Of a DNA stretch of 30,278 bases, positions 23,289 to 29,863 are shown one piece after another. A model generated the notes under the pieces. That model saw nothing but the letters and a program-made list of their open reading frames with translations. It was not told the DNA's origin and did not search any database. Positions within the stretch are counted from its first letter, which is position 1, and each line of letters opens with the position of its first letter. The stretch spans positions 1 to 30,278 of the IMG/VR virus record IMGVR_UViG_3300044630_005970; one strand, 5' to 3'. This DNA comes from a virus. Made by a program: the position numbers and the translations under genes.

Positions 23289-24641
23289 ATGCCCGAAACG
23301 GTGACGGTTACTGAAACCCAGGGGTCTCGATACACCTGGGCTTCGGCTGGATTCACATGGTCAAGTGCCAGTGCAGGCAAAAGCTGGACTGCAGCCTATC
23401 CTGCGGTTTACAGCATTGCTGTAGCTGCAACGCTTGCCTTCATCGAAGCTGGATCGCGAAGCTGGACAAAGCGTTCTAGTGAGAGCCTTCCAATTTCAGA
23501 AGGGCGAAAAAACATATTCACCTTGCGTGAGTCTGAGTCGGTTGGGTTCTCTGAAACCTACTCAGACCTCATCGCTTTTGTGTTGCGTTGGGTTGAATCG
23601 ATGGCCTTTGCAGAAGGCGTTGCAAAGAACAATAAAAAGCAAATTGTGGAGTCATTTCAGTCTGCTGACTACCTTGCGAATGCACTCACAAAAACCAACA
23701 ATGAAAGCCTTGCATGGTCCGATTCACTACGCCAAAACAGTATTAAGCGTCTGGCTGAAGTTCTGCCCATCTCTGAATCCATTCAAAAGTTAATCGCTAA
23801 AAACAGATCTGAGGCTTTTGGACTCAACGACGATCTTGACCGGGCGATCACAAAGCAGGTTGCAGAGGCGATTGCGTTTGCTGAAACCTACACAGACCTC
23901 ATTGCCTTTGTCCTGCGAGTTAGCGAAGGCCTCGGCGTTAGCGATTTAGGCGCTAAGCAGGTAAGAAAGCCACTGAGCGAATCCTTTAGCACGTCCGACA
24001 AGGTGACTCGCCAAGCGATCAAGCGAGTTGCCGAAGCCGTGGCCATCGGCGAGGCCCTGGGCAGGACGGTGGCATACCGGCGCAACCTCACTGATGGTTT
24101 CGGTGTGTCTGATGCACTGCGAAAAGCTTTGAGGCTGACTGCTCGAGAGGCGTTACTTCTTGCCGAGCAGTACCGCAGGCATGCCAATGGCGTTATCAGC
24201 GACATGATTGTTGCCAGCGGTGAGATCACTGAAGATGACTTTGCAGCCATCGTTCAGTCTGGACATCCACCGGGCTACACCGACTTTCGAGATTTCATTC
24301 AGGGTGACTACACCTACCGGCGCGCTTTATTTCGTGCGATCTTGAACTCAAGAAACTCAGACCGAGGGTTCATTGATGCCCTGAGAGTAACGGTGGACGT
24401 ACCCGACATCTTTGATCGTGGAACAGCTCAGATTACCGACGCAGCTGTCGGTGTCGCGATTACCTTCACGCGCTCATTTCGAGTTCCCCCCGAAGTGACT
24501 ATGACCCACAAGGGAGGAACGGTCGTGGCAATAGCGCGGCTAGTTGGCTCCATCACAACAGGCGGCTTTACAGCTGTTCTGGAAAACACGTCCGGCACTC
24601 GAGTTGCCGGTTCTTTCACTTGGATTGCACAGGGGTACTAG
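23289..24641 (+). CDS. Tail fibre protein with fourteen 18-residue repeats
   Basis: A 450-residue protein. Residues 1-46 are a short N-terminal part (TWASAGFTWSSASAGKSW). Residues 47-304 are about fourteen tandem units of 18 residues (three of 20) with the pattern E-S/A-hydrophobic-x-x-S/A-D/E, each beginning with Glu (65, 83, 103, 121, 139, 157, 175, 193, 213, 231, 249 and 287, with Asp at 269). Residues 305-365 are a linker. The C-terminus (ITFTRSFRVPPEVTMTHKGG...TSGTRVAGSFTWIAQGY) resembles the H-type-lectin-like beta-sandwich ends of phage fibres and may bind the receptor. It lies one base before the next fibre gene. Confidence 0.8.
   Translation: MPETVTVTETQGSRYTWASAGFTWSSASAGKSWTAAYPAVYSIAVAATLAFIEAGSRSWTKRSSESLPISEGRKNIFTLRESESVGFSETYSDLIAFVLRWVESMAFAEGVAKNNKKQIVESFQSADYLANALTKTNNESLAWSDSLRQNSIKRLAEVLPISESIQKLIAKNRSEAFGLNDDLDRAITKQVAEAIAFAETYTDLIAFVLRVSEGLGVSDLGAKQVRKPLSESFSTSDKVTRQAIKRVAEAVAIGEALGRTVAYRRNLTDGFGVSDALRKALRLTAREALLLAEQYRRHANGVISDMIVASGEITEDDFAAIVQSGHPPGYTDFRDFIQGDYTYRRALFRAILNSRNSDRGFIDALRVTVDVPDIFDRGTAQITDAAVGVAITFTRSFRVPPEVTMTHKGGTVVAIARLVGSITTGGFTAVLENTSGTRVAGSFTWIAQGY
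23427..24200 (+). repeat. Tandem 54-base (18-residue) coding repeats
   Basis: Fourteen degenerate units, mostly 54 bases and three of 60. Two of the long units share nearly identical codons for ETY[S/T]DLIAFVLR and start exactly 330 bases apart (CTGAAACCTA at 23551 and 23881), consistent with an older duplication of six units. Eighteen residues correspond to five alpha-helical turns, so a long helical shaft is possible. Confidence 0.8.
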
Positions 24642-25670
24642 ATGCAAAACTTTACCGACATTCCGTCGTCGCGCTCGCTTTCAGATTCGCTCATTGAGAT
24701 TTTGAACAACGACAAGACCGGAATTTCTTGCAATAGTGGAACCACATTTCCGACTACAAATCAGCAAGTTGGAATGCTCTGCTACCGCACAGATCAATTG
24801 AAGCTATACCTGTTGATCGGAGTCAACCCCGATAACTGGCGTTTCATCATGGACTTGTCCAGTGGGATCGACTCCCAGTTCGCGACCAAGCTCAATGCCG
24901 CTTATTACACCGCTGCCGATGTTTTAGCGAAGCTCCTTACCGTTGATGGGGCGGGAACTGGGCTAGATGCTGACCTGCTTGATGGTCAACAGGCTAGTGC
25001 ATTTGCCTCAAGCACTCATAACCATAACGCGACATACCTTGGTATCACTGCCAAAGCCTCAGACGCTGACAAGCTCGATGGCTATGACTCAACGGCTTTT
25101 GTAAGGTCGGTAAATGGTGCCGGGCCTGACGCTGCTGGCAATGCGACTGTCAACATTGATCTGTCTAGCCGCGTTGCCAAGACCGGCGACACGATGACGG
25201 GGAACCTGACGATACAGAACACCGCCCCGACCATCAACATGCAGGACACGGATAACGTGACCCGCTCCCTGCACGTGAACAGCAACCTGATGGGATTTCT
25301 TAATAGCGGCGGTGGCTGGGATATGTATGCAAATAACAGCGGACAAGTTTGGGCTGCGAATTACGGATGGCTACACGACTATTTCATTTCCTCTGTTTCC
25401 AATTGTCTACGTTCCACATCGGAGCCCTCTGGTGCATATGGCTACTACTACGCAAGCAGCCAAGAGGTTGGCAACGTATCAATGAACGGTAATACCGGCA
25501 ACTGTCACCCAGGGTGGACTGGCATCACTAATTGCTACGGCATTGCTGCAGCTAACGGCGTCCTTTTTGTGCACGACACAGAGCTTGTTGATAACGGTTC
25601 TTCTGTCGGAATTAGAAAGGTGCGTCGCTTCTTTAATTGCGCCTGTAACTGTGACTGCACCTGCTGCTAA
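24642..25670 (+). CDS. Tail fibre protein ending in a CxCxCxCxCC cysteine-rich tip
   Basis: A 342-residue protein whose ATG directly follows the previous stop. The N-terminus (NDKTGISCNSGTTFPTTNQQVGMLCYRTDQLKLYLL) is common to phage fibres. LDG-type shaft motifs (DLLDGQQASAF, KLDGYDSTAF) and SRVAKTGDTMTGNLTI follow. The C-terminal 130 residues hold C255, C288 and C298, then end with FFNCACNCDCTCC: six cysteines at 333, 335, 337, 339, 341 and 342. The last codon overlaps the ribosome binding site of the next gene. No fibre-assembly chaperone gene follows; enzymes do. The tip looks like a substrate for modification, or a metal- or disulfide-linked cap in the trimer; both are inferences. Confidence 0.85.
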   Translation: MQNFTDIPSSRSLSDSLIEILNNDKTGISCNSGTTFPTTNQQVGMLCYRTDQLKLYLLIGVNPDNWRFIMDLSSGIDSQFATKLNAAYYTAADVLAKLLTVDGAGTGLDADLLDGQQASAFASSTHNHNATYLGITAKASDADKLDGYDSTAFVRSVNGAGPDAAGNATVNIDLSSRVAKTGDTMTGNLTIQNTAPTINMQDTDNVTRSLHVNSNLMGFLNSGGGWDMYANNSGQVWAANYGWLHDYFISSVSNCLRSTSEPSGAYGYYYASSQEVGNVSMNGNTGNCHPGWTGITNCYGIAAANGVLFVHDTELVDNGSSVGIRKVRRFFNCACNCDCTCC

Positions 25671-25679
25671 GGAGAAATC

Positions 25680-26504
25680 ATGAAGGTATTTGCTACCCAA
25701 GAACGCAACGAGGATTTTGCTGTAGATATGCGCCTTGAGGATGAGGTTTTACATGTCTTGTGCCGTCATGCATTGCCAGCAGTCAATATTGATGGCGAGT
25801 CAAATATGAGCGAAAGTGTTGTGGAAATTCGTGGTGACTGGCTGATTCACGGAGAGGTGTTGCTCGACGAGGCAATTAATCTCTCGCAGTTGCGCAACAT
25901 GCCGGATTTTCACGACCATGCGGCGTTCTGCTTTTATCGCCCGATCGGTATCCGAAAGGAGGAGGTGTCTAACGTTCACAAACAGCCAGTCAATCTCTTC
26001 ATGATGACTTCAAGCTCGAAGATGACTGGGCCGCAATTCCATGACAACGTCTCTGGCCTACATCCATTTATCAATGTGCTTATACCCTTCAAGGACTCTC
26101 TTTTCGAAGATTGGATGATTGGTCTCAATGTGTATGACCCGAAGCTAGTTGAAGTCTCTGGCGATCTTCAAATTTTCCCCTGTGCTGGCCTTGACGTAGT
26201 TCGTCGGCTCGAGTTGCCAGAGGTGCGTTTCCAGCAGTCCCAAGCTACATCCAGCCCTGACGGCACTGTCGAAATATGTTTCTACCTTAGTGACGCCGAT
26301 GGTCAGCCAATTACAGGCCATGATGCAGAGGTTTATCTTGACACTACCGGCGGCGCACTGAGTCTGTATCGTGTGATGACGCAAGGCGGACGTGGTCGTA
26401 CTCTGTTTCGCGCTTTAGACCTCCAGGTTGGTGAAGCCGCAAAGATCAAATGCGGATTTAAGTATTTCAGCGGTACCGACGATTGTTTTGTGAAGGTGGT
26501 CTGA
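25680..26504 (+). CDS. Unknown protein with Ig-like C-terminus, part of the fibre modification cassette
   Basis: A 274-residue protein with a very strong ribosome binding site (AAGGAG, 25669-25674) that overlaps the fibre stop, so it is translationally coupled to the fibre. Residues 1-180 match no family I recognise; they are mixed alpha/beta, with histidines at 78, 80, 100, 121 and 128 and no classical catalytic signature. Residues 194-274 (GTVEICFYLSDADGQPITG...EVYLDTTGGALS...TQGGRGRTLF...GEAAKIKCGFKYF) resemble bacterial Ig-like domains of the invasin type. It could be a virion protein on the fibre, a carrier that presents the tip to the enzymes, or a new enzyme. It overlaps the next gene by one base (TGATG). 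Confidence 0.7.
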   Translation: MKVFATQERNEDFAVDMRLEDEVLHVLCRHALPAVNIDGESNMSESVVEIRGDWLIHGEVLLDEAINLSQLRNMPDFHDHAAFCFYRPIGIRKEEVSNVHKQPVNLFMMTSSSKMTGPQFHDNVSGLHPFINVLIPFKDSLFEDWMIGLNVYDPKLVEVSGDLQIFPCAGLDVVRRLELPEVRFQQSQATSSPDGTVEICFYLSDADGQPITGHDAEVYLDTTGGALSLYRVMTQGGRGRTLFRALDLQVGEAAKIKCGFKYFSGTDDCFVKVV

Positions 26505-27094
26505 TGCTCAGGATGCTATGGCCAATTCGCGTCGGAGCTTGGCTTTCGCCGTTCGACGGGGAGTTTCTGGCCGGTTTGCGCGACGAACTTCTTGAGGCAC
26601 ACCAATCTTTCTCTACAGGGCCTGAGATCTGGGAGCGATTGCCTCACAACCTCGCAGATCTGCCGACCCCGCGTATGCGAGCCGCTATCGATTGGACTGG
26701 TGCCTGTGTACGCGAATACACAGACCAGCCGCTGAAAACTCTCCACTTCGACAGCAGAGAACTTGTTCGCGTGCCAGGTCAGGAAATCCTGCATCACACC
26801 GACCGAGACGAGGGGGACCTAACCGCACAGTTCTTTCTTGATGGACTTAATCCACCCCTCGGTGTTTCTTGGGATGACATCAACAGGTTCGGTGAGAACG
26901 CTTTTCACCTCGATGACCCGTCCATGTTTGGATCCGAGCGTCGCATGCCCTGGGACCAGTTTCAGCGCTGCTGGGTACTTCCGTTCAAGGGTTTGATAGT
27001 GCTTTATCCATCTCGCCTCCCGCATGCTCAACGCCCTTACATGGGCGAAGACCGATTCGTGCAATTACTCATCAACATAAAGGTTTCCCTATGA
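26504..27094 (+). CDS. 2-oxoglutarate/Fe(II)-dependent oxygenase
   Basis: A 196-residue enzyme starting at ATG 26504, inside the previous stop. The double-stranded beta-helix motif is complete: HTD (H98, D100) in ILHHTDRDEGDLTAQFFLDG, the distal H174 in GLIVLYPSRLPHAQRP, and R184 ten residues later as the likely 2-oxoglutarate ligand. The LYPSRLPH segment resembles the 2OG-FeII_Oxy_5/prolyl-hydroxylase-like group. Such enzymes hydroxylate amino-acid side chains or small molecules. With Asn, Asp and Thr alternating with Cys in the adjacent fibre tip, hydroxylation there is an attractive but untested idea. The stop overlaps the radical SAM start by ATGA. Confidence 0.8.
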   Translation: MLRMLWPIRVGAWLSPFDGEFLAGLRDELLEAHQSFSTGPEIWERLPHNLADLPTPRMRAAIDWTGACVREYTDQPLKTLHFDSRELVRVPGQEILHHTDRDEGDLTAQFFLDGLNPPLGVSWDDINRFGENAFHLDDPSMFGSERRMPWDQFQRCWVLPFKGLIVLYPSRLPHAQRPYMGEDRFVQLLINIKVSL

Positions 27095-28455
27095 GTCAAT
27101 TTCTCATTCACACCCAAGCACCGGACGGAAGCCAACATCGCTTTATCTATGACTCCGCTGAATCCACTCTAACCACTCAGAGTGGTAAGCCGGTCGTGCC
27201 GTTCATGGTATCGAGCAGTGCGAGCAAGGCCATCATCGTGAGCCGTGACGTGCCAGTCGGTAAGTCACGCACACCCAAGACACTGAAGATTTCGCTGGGC
27301 TTGTCGTGCAATTACGAGTGCAGCTATTGCTCCCAGAGATTCGTGCCACACGCAGATGAAACGAACAAGAGTGATGTTCAGCCTTTCCTCGATGGGCTAG
27401 ATGAATGGGTCAAGGAGCCGCCCGACTGCGTTGAATTCTGGGGTGGAGAGCCGCTTGTCTATTGGAAGACCCTAAAACCGTTAGCAGAGGCTCTGCGCAA
27501 TAAGTGGAGTAAGGTTCCTTTTCAGATCATCACAAACGGTTCGCTTTTAACCCCAGAGATCAGCCTTTGGCTTGATGACATCGGTTTTCAAGTTGGTCTG
27601 AGCCACGACGGTCCTGGTTACCACGCTCGAGGAGTTGATCCGCTAGATGATCCGGAAAAGCGAGCCAACATTCTTGACCTATGGCTGCGCCTTCGGCCTA
27701 AAGGGCGCATGAGCATCAATGCCATGTTGCATAAGGACAACTTGTCGCGTGCCGCCGTGCAAGAATTTCTCACCGGTGTCTTTGGCGAAGAAGTTGGCAT
27801 AGGTGAAGGCAGTTTCATTGATCCCTACGATGAGGGCGGACTGGCATCTTCTCTTTTAAGTGACGATAAACATATTGAGTTTCGTCGGATTGCATTTAAT
27901 GATTTAAGACAGGGATTTGCCAGCAAGTTTCATATTGCGGGGGGAAAGATTCAGGATTTCATTCACTCTCTGCGCACACGTCGTCCTTTGACATCAATCG
28001 GCCAGAAGTGCGCGATGGATAACACTGAGAACATTGCCGTCGACCTGAAGGGTAATGTCTTGACTTGCCAAAATGTGAGCGCCACATCAATCGCTCCGAA
28101 CGGGGAGAGCCACAAGATTGGTCATGTAAGCGAGTTCGACAATATCGAGCTTAAAACATCGACCCACTGGAGTAGGCGAGATGAGTGCCCGACGTGTCCT
28201 GTTATCCAGTTGTGCAAAGGCAGTTGCATGTTCCTTGAGGGACCACTCTGGGAGGCTGGCTGCAACAATGCCTATAGCGACAACATTGCCTTTTTTGCTG
28301 CTGCCATCGAGTTTCTTACCGGTTGTGTGCCGGTTTACATCGATGGCCCGCAACGTGATGACCGCAAGGATATCTTTGGTCTGCTTCGTATGGATCAGGC
28401 GAAACCGAGTGAATCTCAACCCAAGCCATTTCCAATTCGAGTCGTAACAGCATAA
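27091..28455 (+). CDS. Radical SAM/SPASM enzyme, putative fibre-tip maturase
   Basis: A 454-residue enzyme. The radical SAM core has C73-xxx-C77-xx-C80 (SLGLSCNYECSYC), which binds the [4Fe-4S] cluster that cleaves SAM, and GGEP at 118-121. The C-terminal SPASM domain has C307, C326 (GNVLTC), C366-xx-C369, C375, C379 and C391, the seven-cysteine set for two auxiliary clusters. SPASM enzymes typically modify peptides or proteins, for example forming thioether or carbon-carbon links in RiPPs, or formylglycine. The first 60 residues are an extra domain not clearly like the usual RiPP recognition element. It is the last gene of the cassette and is closed by a strong terminator. Confidence 0.92.
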   Translation: MSQFLIHTQAPDGSQHRFIYDSAESTLTTQSGKPVVPFMVSSSASKAIIVSRDVPVGKSRTPKTLKISLGLSCNYECSYCSQRFVPHADETNKSDVQPFLDGLDEWVKEPPDCVEFWGGEPLVYWKTLKPLAEALRNKWSKVPFQIITNGSLLTPEISLWLDDIGFQVGLSHDGPGYHARGVDPLDDPEKRANILDLWLRLRPKGRMSINAMLHKDNLSRAAVQEFLTGVFGEEVGIGEGSFIDPYDEGGLASSLLSDDKHIEFRRIAFNDLRQGFASKFHIAGGKIQDFIHSLRTRRPLTSIGQKCAMDNTENIAVDLKGNVLTCQNVSATSIAPNGESHKIGHVSEFDNIELKTSTHWSRRDECPTCPVIQLCKGSCMFLEGPLWEAGCNNAYSDNIAFFAAAIEFLTGCVPVYIDGPQRDDRKDIFGLLRMDQAKPSESQPKPFPIRVVTA

Positions 28456-28472
28456 GAAAAACCAATCCATTT

Positions 28473-28509
28473 GCCCGCCTGGTCTTTGCCAGTGCGGGCT
28501 TTTTCTTTT
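28473..28509 (+). terminator. Strong intrinsic terminator after the radical SAM gene
   Basis: GCCCGC-CTGG (28473-28482), loop TCTTTG, CCAG-T-GCGGGC (28489-28499) with one bulged T, followed by TTTTTCTTTT. An A-rich stretch before the stem could lengthen it. It ends the fibre and modification block. The ribosome binding site of the next gene follows directly, so lysis genes need readthrough or another promoter. Confidence 0.8.
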
Positions 28510-28519
28510 GGAGATCGCC

Positions 28520-28810
28520 ATGAATGATGAAACTCAGCAGCCCTCGGTACTAAGCATGAGGCAGGAGGATCTAGATGAGTTGCTTACCCGCGCCGCCGAA
28601 CGAGGGGCCGAGCGCGCGTTGGCCTGCCTTGGCCTTGAAAACGGACACGCTGCCCGCGATATCCGCGATTTGCGGGGGCTCATCGATGCCTGGCGTGAAG
28701 CGCGCCGAACTGTCTGGCAAACCACGGTCAAGGTTCTGACCACCGGTGTGCTTGCTGCACTTTTGGTTGGAATCGCCATCAAGTTGCGTCTGATGGGAGG
28801 TCCCCAATGA
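28520..28810 (+). CDS. DUF6127-like small membrane protein
   Basis: A 96-residue protein starting at ATG 28520 behind GGAG (28510-28513). The soluble part (EDLDELLTRAAERGAERALACLGLENGHAARDIRDLRGLIDAWREARR) matches the DUF6127 family seen in prophages and gene transfer agent-like clusters. One membrane helix lies at about residues 69-90 (TVKVLTTGVLAALLVGIAIKL). Located in front of the holin, it may assist lysis, but its role is not established. It overlaps the holin gene by ATGA. Confidence 0.75.
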   Translation: MNDETQQPSVLSMRQEDLDELLTRAAERGAERALACLGLENGHAARDIRDLRGLIDAWREARRTVWQTTVKVLTTGVLAALLVGIAIKLRLMGGPQ

Positions 28811-29283
28811 TCGAGACACTATTGGGTGGCTTGCTAGGTGGTGCGTTCCGCCTGGCTCCTGAGGTCTTGAAATGGTTTGACCGCCAAGGTGAACGTGGCC
28901 ACGAGTTGGCCATGCAGGACAAGGCGCTCGAGTTTGAAAAGCTGCGTGGTGCGCAGCACATGTCCGAGCTAGGTGCGGCTGCCAACGGCGCTTGGAACAC
29001 CGGCGTAATCGAAACTCTGCGCGATGCCGTGCGTGCCCAGGGCGAAAAAACTGGGTTGGGATGGGCAGATGCGCTTTCCAGCTCTGTGCGCCCAGTGATT
29101 ACCTACTGGTTCATGGCTCTGTATTGTGCGGCGAAGACGGCAGCATTTGCGGCGGCTTTGTCTGCCGGTGCCGACTGGGGTACAGCAGTTCTGCACGCTT
29201 GGACTGAAGCCGATCAGGCGCTATGGGCTGGGGTGCTGAACTTCTGGTTTTTGGGCCGCGTGTTTGACAAAGTTCGACCATGA
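28807..29283 (+). CDS. Holin of the 3TM type
   Basis: A 158-residue protein with the pattern LGWADALSSSVRPVITYWFMALYCAAKT (84-111) and the final LNFWFLGRVFDKVRP, matching the 3TM holin family known from gene transfer agents and prophages. Hydrophobic segments lie near residues 96-120 and 137-150, with an N-terminal amphipathic LLGGLLGGAF. It would open the inner membrane and release the endolysin, which has no export signal. Overlaps the lysozyme start by ATGA. Confidence 0.85.
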   Translation: MIETLLGGLLGGAFRLAPEVLKWFDRQGERGHELAMQDKALEFEKLRGAQHMSELGAAANGAWNTGVIETLRDAVRAQGEKTGLGWADALSSSVRPVITYWFMALYCAAKTAAFAAALSAGADWGTAVLHAWTEADQALWAGVLNFWFLGRVFDKVRP

Positions 29284-29735
29284 TCGAAGTGCCCCAGGCA
29301 GCAATCGATTTGGCTAAGCGGTTCGAAGGGTTTTGCCGTGTGCCCAAAAGTGATCCAGGACGGGCATATCCATATATTTGCCCCGCCGGGTTTTGGACGA
29401 TCGGGTATGGTCATCTTTGCGATGCCAAGCATCTACCGATCACCATGGAAGAGGGCGAGTCTTACCTTGCTGCCGACATGGCAAACGCTTTGAGCGCAAC
29501 GCTTCGCTTCTGTCCGGTACTTGCGAGTGAGCCAGAGGAACGGCTTGCGGCCATTGTGGACTTCACCTTTAACCTCGGGCCGGGTCGTTTGCAGGCGTCG
29601 ACGCTCAGGCGGCGAGTCAATCAGCGGGATTGGGCGGGTACGGCGCAGGAGTTGCGTCGCTGGATTTACGGGGGCGGTAAAGTGCTGCCGGGTCTAGTAC
29701 TCAGGCGGGAGGCAGAGACTTTGCTGCTTTTTTGA
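29280..29735 (+). CDS. Endolysin, GH24 lysozyme (muramidase)
   Basis: A 151-residue lysozyme without signal or SAR anchor. The catalytic glutamate is E16 in KRFEGF; C34 and T40 in CPAGFWTIGYGH take the places of the Asp/Cys and Thr of the GH24 triad with the usual five-residue spacing. The distance E16-C34 is about nine residues longer than in T4-type enzymes, through an inserted loop (RVPKSDPGRAY), as in other betaproteobacterial phage lysozymes. FNLGPGRLQASTL and the C-terminal GLVLRREAE are conserved. It hydrolyses the glycan strands at lysis. Confidence 0.93.
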   Translation: MIEVPQAAIDLAKRFEGFCRVPKSDPGRAYPYICPAGFWTIGYGHLCDAKHLPITMEEGESYLAADMANALSATLRFCPVLASEPEERLAAIVDFTFNLGPGRLQASTLRRRVNQRDWAGTAQELRRWIYGGGKVLPGLVLRREAETLLLF

Positions 29736-29863
29736 GCAATCTGTTGTTCTCTTTTTTGCCGATCCATCCACCTAATAGCGCCCTGGGCGAGGATGGCACC
29801 AATGATGGCCATAGGGCTTGGTTCAGACCTTGAATAGATTTCCTCTTGTGTGTGGGCTTGCAT
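29666..29863 (-). CDS. Possible small minus-strand gene, unknown
   Basis: A 65-residue frame starting at ATG 29863 with GGAG nine bases before it. It has a short hydrophobic stretch (PMAIIGAILAQGAI) followed by a basic helix (RWMDRQKREQQIAQKSS). Its last third lies antisense to the lysozyme end. I recognise no family. It could be a convergent gene at the phage end or chance. Confidence 0.3.
   Translation of the reverse strand: MQAHTQEEIYSRSEPSPMAIIGAILAQGAIRWMDRQKREQQIAQKSSKVSASRLSTRPGSTLPPP
29712..29733 (+). terminator. Weak terminator-like hairpin at the end of the lysozyme gene
   Basis: GCAG (29712-29715) and CTGC (29724-29727) are followed by six T that run into the stop codon. The stem is only four base pairs, so this is a weak candidate for the end of the lysis transcript. 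Confidence 0.25.

Noticed and set aside
23289-25670. Diversity-generating retroelement or invertible shufflon acting on the fibres
   Set aside because: No reverse transcriptase, template repeat, recombinase or inverted repeat pair is visible; the repeats found are direct and in frame.
25640-25680. Separate short RiPP precursor gene
   Set aside because: The cysteine-rich segment is continuous with the fibre reading frame, and there is no independent start and ribosome binding site giving a plausible short peptide.
4933-29735. Gene transfer agent rather than phage
   Set aside because: The 3TM holin and DUF6127 occur in GTA clusters, but the HNH/P27 terminase pair, lambda-like J tip, multiple fibres and toxin-antitoxin moron fit a cos-type temperate phage better.
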